This document shows positions 36,135 through 45,751 of a stretch of 64,000 nucleotides of DNA, in pieces (positions within the stretch are counted from its first letter, which is position 1; each line of letters opens with the position of its first letter). The notes under the pieces were generated by a model that was not told where the DNA came from, searched no databases, and saw nothing but the letters and a program-made list of their open reading frames with translations. The position numbers were made by a program, and so were the translations under genes. Origin of the DNA: an uncultured Brachyspira sp. (GTDB taxonomy: Bacteria > Spirochaetota > Brachyspiria > Brachyspirales > Brachyspiraceae); NCBI RefSeq assembly GCF_944393015.1, contig NZ_CALXYQ010000012.1, positions 1-64,000 of the forward strand, in the 5' to 3' direction.

Positions 36135-36515
36135 ATGACTAACAGCTTAAACCTTTTTATTAAAATTACACCTAGCCAATTACCTGAAAACATTAGAAGA
36201 TTTATAGCTTCTAATTACAGCAAGGCTAAAATCGTTTATATTGATAAAGTAAAAGATCAGTATGAAATCAAATTAAGTAACGGCACTTATATAAACTTTG
36301 ACAAAAACGGAGTTTGGAACTATATAAGCAGCGATGATAAATTATCTGAAAATATACTTCCAAAAACTATAGCAAGCAAAATTAAAAACATAATGAAAAA
36401 ATACAATAATGCTTATGTTTTTGAAATCAGCAAAAAAATAGAGTTTTACAGAGTAAGATTAACTAACTCTTTAGAAATCTGCATAAAAAATAACGGTCAA
36501 TTAATAATGGCATAA
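36135..36515 (+). CDS. PepSY-like/BLIP-like protein (PF11396 type) without signal peptide
   Basis: 126 residues made of two similar units: LPENIRRFIASNYSKAKIVYI, YEIKLSNGTYINFDKNGVW (about 40-60) and a second PKTIASKIKNIMKKYNNAYV, YRVRLTNSLEICIKNNGQL. This fits the putative beta-lactamase-inhibitor-like, PepSY-like family, usually exported. Here no signal peptide is present. It has a strong Shine-Dalgarno (AAGGAG) and a heavily decorated promoter (36025-36109). Ends at a terminator. Function unknown. Confidence 0.78.
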   Translation: MTNSLNLFIKITPSQLPENIRRFIASNYSKAKIVYIDKVKDQYEIKLSNGTYINFDKNGVWNYISSDDKLSENILPKTIASKIKNIMKKYNNAYVFEISKKIEFYRVRLTNSLEICIKNNGQLIMA

Positions 36516-36559
36516 CTTTTAAATATTTGTATCTCTCTAAAGTAATTAATTATATATTT

Positions 36560-36597
36560 AGGCTTGAGTCTTTAATTAGATTCAAGCCTTTTATTTT
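36560..36597 (+). terminator. Intrinsic terminator after the BLIP-like gene
   Basis: GGCTTGAGTCT pairs with AGATTCAAGCC (one mismatch), then TTTTATTTT. Confidence 0.88.
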
Positions 36598-36745
36598 ATA
36601 AGCATAAATTTTAAAAAAATAATAAAAAAATAGCACATAAATTTCTAACTTTATTATATTTATTATCATATTACTATTTAGTAAATATTATTATATAAAA
36701 AACAATTTACAAGATAGATAATATATTGAAAATAAAGGATATACT

Positions 36746-37621
36746 ATGATAAAAAAAACAATATACTACATCTTTACATTTTTATTATTCATATTCTTCA
36801 TAAGCTGCGGAAATAATTCTAATAATGTAACAAACCCTACATCTTACAACAATCCTGCAACAGAAGCTATAAATAAATACACAGTTAAAGGAATAGATAA
36901 TAAGTATAATTCTACTTGGAAATTTTTCAATGCTGACAGCACAGGAAATGATTCAGTTGATGTTGTTATAGAAAATGGCGGAATAAGTGGTTTAGTAATA
37001 TCAAATAAAACTGATAAGGTTAATTTTGATAAAAATGCTATTTACAGCATAAAAGAGGAAAATAAAAATAAATACTATGACAGATATTATGGATATATAG
37101 TAAGTTCTGATAATTGGGTTGGAGAGATTCAATTTCCTACTGATGAATTTGAAACTGTTGGATATATTTATATAAAAAATAAAAAAACTTCAGATATAAT
37201 AGTTGGCATGATTGATAAAGCTCCAGGACCTAGAGAAGGAATAGATAAAGGATACTGGGAAAAAAGAAGCAGAACTGATAATGGATTAAAAAGAACTGTA
37301 GATATACAAAAAGATTTTGTAACATATTATGAGAATGATGTTCAAAAAGTGAAAATACCTTCAAAATTCTTTGAATTATCTAAAGGAGATGGTTTTTACG
37401 GATATAGTATAATGCTTGGACTTTTATATCCTGGTGTATCAATAAATGTATACAATTCCCAAAACTCAAGTATATTACCTAGCGTATATTTTGAATATAT
37501 TGATTACAATTATTATCTTGATATACAATTAAGAGATGACGGAGTGCCTATTTCTGCAAAATACAATAAAAAAGAAACTATATATTCTTCTGGAGATATG
37601 TTATATTCTAAAGAAAACTAA
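36746..37621 (+). CDS. Predicted lipoprotein of unknown function
   Basis: 291 residues. Lipoprotein signal with Cys21 (FFISCGN) followed by an Asn/Ser/Thr-rich linker to about 45. The mature domain is Tyr/Asp/Lys-rich and beta-strand-like, with several YYDRYYGYI-like aromatic stretches. No family recognised. It is likely exposed on the outer or inner membrane. Single-gene unit: the Shine-Dalgarno AAAGGA is before the ATG, and a terminator follows 32 bp after the stop. Confidence 0.75.
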   Translation: MIKKTIYYIFTFLLFIFFISCGNNSNNVTNPTSYNNPATEAINKYTVKGIDNKYNSTWKFFNADSTGNDSVDVVIENGGISGLVISNKTDKVNFDKNAIYSIKEENKNKYYDRYYGYIVSSDNWVGEIQFPTDEFETVGYIYIKNKKTSDIIVGMIDKAPGPREGIDKGYWEKRSRTDNGLKRTVDIQKDFVTYYENDVQKVKIPSKFFELSKGDGFYGYSIMLGLLYPGVSINVYNSQNSSILPSVYFEYIDYNYYLDIQLRDDGVPISAKYNKKETIYSSGDMLYSKEN

Positions 37622-37653
37622 TTCGTTATTTTAATACCATAAATTTATATTAG

Positions 37654-37694
37654 ATGCTTTAAATAAAATTTTTATTTAAAGCATTTTTATTTTT
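37654..37694 (+). terminator. Intrinsic terminator after the lipoprotein gene
   Basis: ATGCTTTAAATAAA pairs with TTATTTAAAGCAT (one end unpaired), then a T-rich run. Confidence 0.8.
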
Positions 37695-37724
37695 AAACGA
37701 AAATTAAAACGATATTTTTATTTA

Positions 37725-38975
37725 ATGGTTGTTTATATGAATAAATACATAATTATATTTTCTATAATACTTACTTCTGTATTATCGGCTAATAGTTTTA
37801 AAGTTATATCCAGACAGGGAGAAGCATCTGTAATTGTTAATGAAGAGCATGCTGACATGGATATAAAAAAAAGTTTTCCAGATGATTATTTCTCTATATC
37901 TACAAAAGAGGAATCGTATTTAGTAATAGATAACGGAGAAAAATCAATAATACTTATGCCAAGTTCAAAACTTACTTATGAAAATAATAAATTCACTTTG
38001 GATAATGGATATATTTATATAAAAAGCAAACATAATGATGATATTCAAATGACTTTAACAAAAGACGGCAAAGGATATAATTTCAAAGGAAAATCTTTTG
38101 CTGTTGTATCTTATGATGATGAAGTATCTGTTATAACATATAATAATGCTGTAAAAATAACACCTGAGGCATCTTTGGGAGTAAGCTATTTTTTAGAGCC
38201 TCATCATAAAACATCTATAATACCAATGCTTAACGGTCCTTATAGAACTACAGAAAATGAAAAGGCTTTAATAGAAAATGTATCAAGACAATTAGAAAGC
38301 GAAGTAGCAAGCCATTTAAATGAAGATATAGACAGATATAATTTTAAAATAATGGAAGGCACAAAGAATGAAAACACTATATACAGAGTGGTTCACCCAG
38401 AAAAAGGTCCTAATATATTTTTAATAGTGCCTCATGGAAGCGAGAGAGTTGGTACTGATGTTGCTATGGAAAGAATAACTATGCCTATAAAAAAAGGAAG
38501 TCTTACTATTGTACCTATTGCCGTACCTGAAGCATATAGAAAAAATACTAGGGCCATAGAAGGACAGGATATAAATAACAGATTCTTTGATAAAAGTATA
38601 AGCAGAACTGATACTGATAAATTAGCTAAAGAGTATATGGATATGCTTGATGAATATGATATAGATGTTGTTCTTACTCTTCATGAAGGAAATGGATTTA
38701 AAGAATTCTTTGGTGATTCAATAATATATGATACTAGAAAATTAGATGATAAAGTTGTAAAAGTATTGGATAATATAAACTCAAGAATAGAGCCTATGAA
38801 GTTCAAATTCAGACAGATGTATTATCCTATGCCTACTACTATTACTTATTATGCTGCTAAAAAGAATATAGAATCTTTTGGAATAGAGCTTACAAGAAAT
38901 TTAGATTATGATAAAAAAAGAATTATTATGCATACTATATTAAGCGAATTCTTAAAAATATATGGGCTTGAATAA
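37725..38975 (+). CDS. Exported FecR-like/M14-family zinc carboxypeptidase-like fusion
   Basis: 416 residues from ATG 37725 (ATG 37737 is also possible; neither has a Shine-Dalgarno). Signal peptide (about 5-23). Residues 24-160 resemble a FecR-type beta domain (VISRQGEASVIV, SSKLTYENNKFTLDNGYIYIKS). Residues about 205-410 are an M14/AstE-like metallopeptidase: zinc ligands H237 and E240 in PHGSERVG, R286 in NNRF, H320 in TLHEG, and probable catalytic E388 in FGIELTRN. It probably trims peptidoglycan peptides or another periplasmic substrate. The substrate is inferred. Confidence 0.78.
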   Translation: MVVYMNKYIIIFSIILTSVLSANSFKVISRQGEASVIVNEEHADMDIKKSFPDDYFSISTKEESYLVIDNGEKSIILMPSSKLTYENNKFTLDNGYIYIKSKHNDDIQMTLTKDGKGYNFKGKSFAVVSYDDEVSVITYNNAVKITPEASLGVSYFLEPHHKTSIIPMLNGPYRTTENEKALIENVSRQLESEVASHLNEDIDRYNFKIMEGTKNENTIYRVVHPEKGPNIFLIVPHGSERVGTDVAMERITMPIKKGSLTIVPIAVPEAYRKNTRAIEGQDINNRFFDKSISRTDTDKLAKEYMDMLDEYDIDVVLTLHEGNGFKEFFGDSIIYDTRKLDDKVVKVLDNINSRIEPMKFKFRQMYYPMPTTITYYAAKKNIESFGIELTRNLDYDKKRIIMHTILSEFLKIYGLE

Positions 38976-38994
38976 AATATAAAAACAATTATAT

Positions 38995-39335
38995 TTTGAA
39001 ATTTTATTTACATACCCCGCCCTTTATTCTTTATTGCTATAATCTGCAATTTTAAATTTCCTTATATTTAAAATCTATTAAGAAAATAAAGCACCCGCCC
39101 AAGCTGTAATTATATTTAAAAATTTATTTAACGCACGGTTAACCAAATTTAAAATATAATTTAAATGTTATAATCAATTCGCTCATATTTATAATTTTAC
39201 TCTGCGTGCGTTGTGGAAGTAATAAATAAAAAAATCTCTAGGGTGGGAGCTATAAATTCTCTATAAGCAATAAGAAAGAAAAAATTAACATTGAAAAATA
39301 AATTAATAAGAATATAGGGTGGGGAATGAAAATTT
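38995..39335. repeat. Intergenic mosaic repeat, family B (copy 3)
   Basis: Order: inverted unit (CATACCCCGCCCTT to CACCCGCCCAAGC), CGCACGG to GCGTGCG unit, forward unit (TAGGGTGGGAGCT to TAGGGTGGGGAATG). Same units as copies 1 and 2, differently arranged. Non-coding. Confidence 0.72.
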
Positions 39336-39379
39336 AGCCTTGATATTATAAATCTCAGGTTTTATTATAAAAAATCCGC

Positions 39380-39651
39380 CGCCTGAAAGGCTCTGATAAT
39401 AAATTATCAGACGGCTGTCAATTTTTTATAAAGACTACAATTTTATTATTGTTATGCTCGCCTACGCCTAAAGGCTTAACTTAATAAATTAAGTTAAGGG
39501 CTTCGGCTCGCTTTTATATTTAAATTCTAATATTTAAAAAATTATTATTTTTTATTATTGCTAATAAAAATTGTTCGCTCAAAGGCTCTGTCAAGTAAAC
39601 TTGCCAGAGGCTCACAATTTTTATAATTAGCTTTACAATATTTAAAATTAT
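39380..39651. repeat. Cluster of family A hairpins, three variants
   Basis: On the minus strand three hairpins share a shell (AGCC before, GCCTTT after) but have unrelated stems: CTGATAAT (39393-39410), CTTAACTTAAT (39475-39498) and CTCTGGCAAG with loop TTTA (about 39584-39611). The last copy is almost identical to 53012-53117 in inverse orientation. It starts at the stop codon of the chemoreceptor gene and may act as its terminator. Confidence 0.8.
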
Positions 39652-41495
39652 TATTTTTCAAGCTTAAAGAAGCGCATTGCTTCTTCTAGCTCTCTAGCTT
39701 CATTTAACAAAGAAGCTGCTGCTGAAGCAGATTGTTCTACCAATCCGGCATTCTGCTGAGTTACACTGTCCATTTGAGAAACCGCTGTATTTACCTGATC
39801 AACTCCCGCCTGCTGTTCTATTGCTGTTTCACTTATATCCCTCATTATGTTAGAAGTTTCCTCTATTTTCTTCTCCAAATCCTCAAATATCTTTTCAGAC
39901 TCTTTAGCCTTCTCTACTGATTTACTAATCTTTTCATATATAACATTAATTAAAGTTGTAATATCCTTAGCTGAAGATTGAGAGTTCTGTGCCAAATTTC
40001 TAACCTCGCTTGCTACAACAGCAAATCCTTTACCTTGATCTCCAGCACGTGCAGCCTCAACCGCAGCGTTAAGTGCCAATATATTAGTTTGGAAAGCAAT
40101 ATCCTCTATAACCTTTGTTATGTTCTTTATCTTTTCGCTGTCCTCATTGACTTCTTCTATGCTCTTAGTAGTTTCTAAAATTATAGCTCCTGCATCCTTA
40201 ATTGAACTCATAGATTCCTTCATCATATTATTACCTTCTATAGAATGCGAAGTAGAAGATTTGATTGTAGAAGCCATCTCCTCCATAGAACTAGCAGTTT
40301 CTTCAAGACTTGCAGCCTGTGCCTCTGTTCTTCTTGATAAATCAGAATTACCATTAGCTAATTCCTGAGCTGCTGTAGTTATTTTAATAGAAGAATCATT
40401 AACCTGAGATATTATCTCTGTAAGTTTCTTACGCATTCCGCTGAAAGATTCAAATAATATTCCAAGCTCATCTTTTCTCTTATGCTCATTTGAAACATAA
40501 GTTAAATTTCCTGTTTCTATTTCCTTAGCCTCTTTTATAATACTATTTATATGAGTCATTATTCTCTTTATAAATAAGGCAACAAATATAGATAACAATA
40601 AAATGGCAATTAATCCTACCAATGAACTTATTAAAATTAATTCCCTGTTTGTAGCATATATTTCACTATCAAACATAGTCATAGCAATTATCCAATTCAT
40701 AGACTTCATTCTGCAATAAGAACCTGTTCTTTTTTTATCCATATAAACGTATGATAATGTACCTTGATTTAAATTATTATCAAATACTGTTTTATAATCC
40801 GGAACCACACTAGAACCTATTTGCTCATAAATATTATCCATTATATCAATCAAATTAGCATCTATTGCTAGTATTCTTCCTGTTTCTCCCAAAGCTATAT
40901 CTGAAAAATAATGATCATGTATAAGTTTCCAATCTATTACAACAAGTATCGCTCCCAATAAATTTCCGTCCAAACTTTTTATAGCACCGCCTAATATCAA
41001 TGATTTGTTTCCAGTATCTACTGAATCTATTATTTCCTCATCAAATGTATATTCAAAATTCTTACTTTCTAATATATTCCAAAAATTAGACCTTGTATCA
41101 GCAATATTATTACCTATAGAATTTCCCAAAGCATCAGCTATAATATCCCCATTCAAATCTATTACTGCTATATTTATAGAATATTCATTAGCTCCATTAA
41201 ATAATGCCAAAGCTTGTAAAGCATCCGCTTCTGTCTGTTCATTTCTATTTAAAAGTGAATTCATAATTGCCGGAGCAACCGAATAAGTCTTAGCTAAAGA
41301 AACCTGATCTATCAATATAGCATCAAACAATTTAGCATACGATTGTGCAGTATTGGCAAAACCTTCAAATCGGCTTTTGCTTATACCTTTATTAGCGAAC
41401 ATTACTGCTATACTTAATATAATAAATATTATTAATATGGATATTACCGATATTATAGCAGGAACTTTGAAAGATAAACTATGTATCCTTTTCAT
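39651..41495 (-). CDS. Methyl-accepting chemotaxis protein with dCache-like sensor (receptor 1)
   Basis: 614 residues. I place the start at ATG 41495, with GGAG 7 bp upstream, rather than at the longer ORF start at 41534. Membrane helix 1 about 8-35, a periplasmic sensor of about 240 residues with a dCache-like layout ([15 protein letters not shown]), helix 2 near 285-310, a HAMP region, then the signalling coiled coil with the conserved tip [20 protein letters not shown]. It controls flagellar swimming through CheA/CheW. No C-terminal CheR pentapeptide is seen. Paralogue at 59675. Confidence 0.92.
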   Translation of the reverse strand: MKRIHSLSFKVPAIISVISILIIFIILSIAVMFANKGISKSRFEGFANTAQSYAKLFDAILIDQVSLAKTYSVAPAIMNSLLNRNEQTEADALQALALFNGANEYSINIAVIDLNGDIIADALGNSIGNNIADTRSNFWNILESKNFEYTFDEEIIDSVDTGNKSLILGGAIKSLDGNLLGAILVVIDWKLIHDHYFSDIALGETGRILAIDANLIDIMDNIYEQIGSSVVPDYKTVFDNNLNQGTLSYVYMDKKRTGSYCRMKSMNWIIAMTMFDSEIYATNRELILISSLVGLIAILLLSIFVALFIKRIMTHINSIIKEAKEIETGNLTYVSNEHKRKDELGILFESFSGMRKKLTEIISQVNDSSIKITTAAQELANGNSDLSRRTEAQAASLEETASSMEEMASTIKSSTSHSIEGNNMMKESMSSIKDAGAIILETTKSIEEVNEDSEKIKNITKVIEDIAFQTNILALNAAVEAARAGDQGKGFAVVASEVRNLAQNSQSSAKDITTLINVIYEKISKSVEKAKESEKIFEDLEKKIEETSNIMRDISETAIEQQAGVDQVNTAVSQMDSVTQQNAGLVEQSASAAASLLNEARELEEAMRFFKLEK

Positions 41496-41787
41496 ATAAA
41501 AACTCCAATTTATACTTATATATAAAAAAATCAATTTTATAATTTATTACTACTATTTATTAAATATGATTTTTATTTAAATAGTAAAATATAACACCCC
41601 TTTATAGTTAATCGTTATTTTTTCTTAATTTTATACTTTTTTTAATATAAAAAAATCTTTTTTTAGAAAAAAATATAAAAAAAACATATTTTTTTTTACA
41701 CTTTTTTTAAAAGTTTTATATATTATTAATATAACAAAGTTGATTTGTATCTAATTTTATAAATTTTTTCTTCATAATTTACCTTAA

Positions 41788-41820
41788 TAGCGGATATAGT
41801 TTTATATCCGCTGATTTTTT
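41788..41820 (+). terminator. Orphan terminator, possible end of a small RNA
   Basis: AGCGGATATA pairs with TATATCCGCT, then GATTTTTT. No coding gene precedes it on the plus strand within 250 bp. Confidence 0.55.
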
Positions 41821-41989
41821 CGGTGTTATTTTTGTTTATCCATATTAATTTTTCATAATTTAGAACATATCTTTAAGAAAAAACAACAACATACTTCAAG
41901 TTAGAGCAAAAATATGTATCATTTGTATAATTACTATATATTTTTTACAACATATTTTTATCTAGAGCGTGATTTTTAAATAAAAAATA

Positions 41990-42017
41990 TTGACAAAACT
42001 CATATATCTGATAATAT
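41990..42017 (+). promoter_or_regulatory. Promoter of the type I restriction locus
   Basis: TTGACA, 16-bp spacer, TAATAT, 22 bp before the half-length hsdS start, with AGGAGG in between. Confidence 0.75.
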
Positions 42018-42039
42018 AAAAACATAGGAGGAAACAACT

Positions 42040-42636
42040 ATGAAAAAAATAATATTAAAAGATATAGCAAATATTAGAGTTGGGGCTTCTGTTTCAAGAG
42101 CTTCAGCAAAAAAATACGAAAAAGGATACGACATTAATCTAATTAACCTAAAAGCATTCGATAACAAATCAGTAAAGTATATTCAAAATGAAAAAAACAT
42201 CGATACTATACAAATCAAACAAAAAAATATCGATCTAATACAAGCAAACGATATTATCATAAGATTAAGAGAACCATTCAATAGCATAATAATAGAAGAT
42301 AATATCGATAACTGTATAATAAGTTCATTAATGGCATGCATTAGAATAAAAGAAGAATTTTACAATATATGCCTGCCGCATTTTATTGCTATTTATCTAA
42401 ATAACAATAAAGTTCAGAAATTTCTAAAAAGAGAATCAAGAGGAACAGGTATAATATCTATAGGTACTCTTGATATAGCAGAAATAGAAATAGAATTGCC
42501 TAGTATAGATAAACAAAAAGAAATCATTGAAATAAATTCATTGTTTGAAAGGGATATTTTTATTCATGGAAAACTATTTGAATTAAAACAAGTATTCTAT
42601 AAAGAAGCTATGAATAAAATATTAAAAAACTGTTAA
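42040..42636 (+). CDS. hsdS: Half-length type I specificity subunit (single-TRD HsdS)
   Basis: 198 residues, about half a normal HsdS. One target-recognition domain (about 1-155, ending SIGTLDIAEIEIELPSIDKQ) followed by one conserved coiled helix (about 156-190). Strong Shine-Dalgarno GGAGG. It opens the operon in front of hsdM. Half subunits can dimerise to recognise a symmetric site, or may compete with the full HsdS encoded downstream. No frameshift is visible, so it looks like a deliberate short form rather than a fragment. Confidence 0.78.
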   Translation: MKKIILKDIANIRVGASVSRASAKKYEKGYDINLINLKAFDNKSVKYIQNEKNIDTIQIKQKNIDLIQANDIIIRLREPFNSIIIEDNIDNCIISSLMACIRIKEEFYNICLPHFIAIYLNNNKVQKFLKRESRGTGIISIGTLDIAEIEIELPSIDKQKEIIEINSLFERDIFIHGKLFELKQVFYKEAMNKILKNC

Positions 42637-42674
42637 TCATTTAGTAAAATATATTTTTAAAAGGAGAAATCAAA

Positions 42675-44171
42675 ATGAAAACAACAAAAGAAGTAGTTGA
42701 AAACATAGTTTGGAAGGCATGCGACACTTTTAGAGGATCAATAGACTCATCTGTTTATAAAGATTATATATTGAGTATGCTATTTGTTAAATATTTATCC
42801 GATTTTGTGAAAGAGAAAACTAAAGAATTAAGAGAAAAATATAAAGGCAATGAAGGACTTTTATCAAGAATGATTGAAAGACTAGATTACAAAATAAGCG
42901 AAACTGCTAACTTTGACTATCTATATTCTATAAGAGAAGAAAACAATATTGGTGAAAGAATCAATACTGCATTAAGAGAAATAGAAAAACAGAATCAGAG
43001 TAAATTTGAAGGCATTTTCAATAATATAGATTTTAATGATTCAAATAAATTCGGCAACACAAAAACAAGAAATTCTATATTAAAAAATCTGCTTGAAGAC
43101 TTCAATGATCCTGCATTAGATTTAAGCCCTAGTGCATTAGAAAACAATGATGTTATGGGCGATGCTTATGAGTATTTAATAAAAAACTTTGCAAGCGATG
43201 CCGGTAAAAAAGGAGGAGAATTCTTCACCCCTCCCGAAGTATCTATGCTTATAGCCAAAATAGTAACTTTGAATATAAAAGACGGTGTTAAAGTATATGA
43301 CCCTACTTGCGGCAGCGGTTCTTTACTTGTAAAAGTGTATAAAGAATTAGAAGGCGAAAAATGCTCTGTATACGGACAGGAGAAAAACAGCCAAACATAT
43401 TCTTTATGCCGAATGAACATGTATCTGCATGAAATAGGCGATAAAGGAATGATTGAATGGGGTGACACTATCAAAGAACCTAAATTCCTAAACAAAAACG
43501 GCAATTTAGAAAAGTTTGATATAGTAGTTGCAAATCCTCCTTTCAGCTTGGATAAATGGGGAGAGGAAATAGCAGTTAAAGACCCATACAATAGATTTGA
43601 GTACGGCATACCTCCAAAGAGCAAAGGCGATTATGCTTTTGTACTTCATATGATAAACAGTATGTCTGAAAATGGCATCACTGCTGTTGTAATGCCTCAT
43701 GGTGTATTATTCAGAGGAGCCAGCGAGGGAATAATACGCGAAAAAATAATAAATGAAAATTTGCTTGATGCTGTTATAGGGCTTCCAAACAATTTATTTT
43801 ACGGCACTTCAATACCTGCCTGCATTCTAATATTAAAAAAGAACAGAAAAGAAAAAGACATTCTATTTATAGATGCAAGCGTAGAATATGAGAAAGGAAA
43901 AAATCAAAACCATTTACGCGATGAGGATATAGAAAAAATAGTCAAAGCCTACAAAGACAGGAAAGATATAGAAAAATACTCTAAATCAGCAAGCCTAGAA
44001 GAGATAAAAGAAAATGAATACAATCTCAATATACCTAGATATATAGACTCATTTGAAGATGAAGAGCATGTGGATTTGCAAAGCATAAACAAAGAAATAA
44101 CAGCATTAGAAAAAGAACGCGAAAACTTAAGCATAAAATTAGAAGATTTTTTGAAAGATATAAAATTATAA
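42675..44171 (+). CDS. hsdM: Type I DNA N6-adenine methyltransferase, HsdM
   Basis: 498 residues. HsdM N-terminal helical region (1-160), SAM-binding motif DPTCGSGS at 209-216, catalytic NPPF at 287-290, and C-terminal helical coil (450-498). It methylates adenine as part of an HsdM2S complex, and with HsdR forms the restriction enzyme. Shine-Dalgarno AAAGGAG; 38 bp after the half hsdS. Its codons and base content appear less AT-extreme than those of the inserted PIN-GNAT gene that follows. Confidence 0.95.
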   Translation: MKTTKEVVENIVWKACDTFRGSIDSSVYKDYILSMLFVKYLSDFVKEKTKELREKYKGNEGLLSRMIERLDYKISETANFDYLYSIREENNIGERINTALREIEKQNQSKFEGIFNNIDFNDSNKFGNTKTRNSILKNLLEDFNDPALDLSPSALENNDVMGDAYEYLIKNFASDAGKKGGEFFTPPEVSMLIAKIVTLNIKDGVKVYDPTCGSGSLLVKVYKELEGEKCSVYGQEKNSQTYSLCRMNMYLHEIGDKGMIEWGDTIKEPKFLNKNGNLEKFDIVVANPPFSLDKWGEEIAVKDPYNRFEYGIPPKSKGDYAFVLHMINSMSENGITAVVMPHGVLFRGASEGIIREKIINENLLDAVIGLPNNLFYGTSIPACILILKKNRKEKDILFIDASVEYEKGKNQNHLRDEDIEKIVKAYKDRKDIEKYSKSASLEEIKENEYNLNIPRYIDSFEDEEHVDLQSINKEITALEKERENLSIKLEDFLKDIKL

Positions 44172-44224
44172 TATAATTGAAAAACTTAGCAAATTAGTTA
44201 TAATTTTAGTTTGTGGAGAATTTT

Positions 44225-45751
44225 ATGAAAGCACTTTTAGATACAAATATTATTATTCATAGAGAAAGTAATAATAAAGTAATTAATAGAGAAATAGGTA
44301 GTCTATTTAAATGGCTAGAAAATACTAAATACGAAAAATGTATACATAAAATTAATCTTGAAGAATTAAATAAAAACTCAAATTCTGATACTGTAGATAT
44401 TATGAATATAAAATCTAAAAATTATACAGTACTTATGACTCAAGCTCCATTAAATAAAAAACTACTTGAAATATATGAAAAAATTGACAAAACAGAAAAT
44501 GATAAAAATGATACTTTATTATTAAATGAACTTGTAAATGATAGAGTTGATATATTTATTACAGAAGATAAAAAAATACATCAAAAAGCTAAATTAGTAA
44601 ATATAGATAATAAAGTATTTACCATAGACTCTTTTCTAGAAAAAGTTATTGCAGAAAATCCTGAACTCATTGATTATGAAGTTTTATCTGTAGAAAAAGA
44701 ATATTTTGGAAATATAGATTTAGAAGATAAATTCTTTGATTCTTTAAAAGAAGATTATGTTGGGTTTGATAAATGGTTTAATAAAAAATCTAATGAAATA
44801 GCCTATGTTACTTACAAAGATAAAAAATTATTATCTTTTTTATATTTAAAAGTCGAAGATAAAGATGAAAATTATACTGATATAATTCCTGCATTTTCTC
44901 CTAAAAAAAGATTAAAAATAGGTACTTTTAAAGTAGAACATAATGGGGTTAAATTAGGTGAGAGATTTATAAAAATAATATTTGATAATGCGATAGCTAA
45001 TAAAGTTGATGAAATATATGTTACAATTTTTGATAAAAGAGATGGACAAAAGAGGTTAATTAATTTATTTGAAGAATATGGTTTTATTAAATGGGGAAAA
45101 AAAGGAGAGAATGGAGAATTAGTTTATATCAGGGATTTTTCAAAAAAGTTTAATATAGAGGAGCCAAAATACACTTATCCATTTTTTTCTATAAATACAA
45201 ATATATTTTTAGTTCCAATATATCCAGATTATCATACAGATTTATTACCTGATTCTTATTTAAAAACAGAATCTGCAAAAGATTTTAAAGATGATTTACC
45301 ACATAGAAATGCAATAAGTAAAGTTTATGTATCTCGTTCATTAAATAGAAATATAAAAAGAGGCGATATTATAATATTTTATAGAACTGCAGAAAAAGAA
45401 AAATCAGCAAGATATACATCAGTAATAACTACTATAGGAATAGTTGAAGAAAAAATTGATAACATCAAAAATGAAAAAGAATTTATAATAAATTCTAGGA
45501 AAAGAAGTATTTTTACAGATAAAGAATTATCTAATTTTTGGTATTTTAGTAGTACTAAACCATTTTTAATTAATTTTCTATATGTGTATTCATTTCAAAT
45601 TGGTGATAGAATGAATAGAGATAAATTATTAAAATTAGGAATTTTAACAGGAGCTGATAATGAAATTAGAGGATTAAAACAAATAACAAAAGAACAATTC
45701 TTATTAATATTAAGAGAGTGTAAAGTAAATGAAAGTTTTATTGTCTATTAA
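44225..45751 (+). CDS. PIN-GNAT-EVE/PUA-like three-domain protein in the restriction locus
   Basis: 508 residues from ATG 44225 (GGAG 6 bp upstream; the longer GTG start at 44213 is unlikely because it overlaps this Shine-Dalgarno). PIN domain at about 1-130 with LLDTN (D6), LEELNK, KNDTLLLN and ITEDKK acidic positions, so it looks like an intact RNase. GNAT acetyltransferase at about 150-315 (KIGTFKVEHNGVKLGERFIK, then a VTIFDKRDG stretch). C-terminal EVE/PUA-like domain at about 325-505, fit for modified bases. It overlaps the ASCH gene by 23 bp. Probably a toxin or effector; the partner is unknown. Confidence 0.78.
   Translation: MKALLDTNIIIHRESNNKVINREIGSLFKWLENTKYEKCIHKINLEELNKNSNSDTVDIMNIKSKNYTVLMTQAPLNKKLLEIYEKIDKTENDKNDTLLLNELVNDRVDIFITEDKKIHQKAKLVNIDNKVFTIDSFLEKVIAENPELIDYEVLSVEKEYFGNIDLEDKFFDSLKEDYVGFDKWFNKKSNEIAYVTYKDKKLLSFLYLKVEDKDENYTDIIPAFSPKKRLKIGTFKVEHNGVKLGERFIKIIFDNAIANKVDEIYVTIFDKRDGQKRLINLFEEYGFIKWGKKGENGELVYIRDFSKKFNIEEPKYTYPFFSINTNIFLVPIYPDYHTDLLPDSYLKTESAKDFKDDLPHRNAISKVYVSRSLNRNIKRGDIIIFYRTAEKEKSARYTSVITTIGIVEEKIDNIKNEKEFIINSRKRSIFTDKELSNFWYFSSTKPFLINFLYVYSFQIGDRMNRDKLLKLGILTGADNEIRGLKQITKEQFLLILRECKVNESFIVY

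Larger units (their letters stand above)
41535..42039. other. Gene-free AT-rich region upstream of the restriction locus
   Basis: About 500 bp of poly-A/T sequence between divergent genes. It contains an orphan hairpin AGCGGATATAG-TTT-TATATCCGCT followed by a T-run (41788-41820, plus strand). No ORF lies before it in the same direction, so it may end a short untranslated RNA. The restriction-locus promoter lies at 41990-42017. Nothing else recognised. Confidence 0.6.

Noticed and set aside
43166-43700. Long antisense ORFs inside hsdM
   Set aside because: They lie wholly inside a well-supported gene, lack a Shine-Dalgarno and have no recognisable domains.
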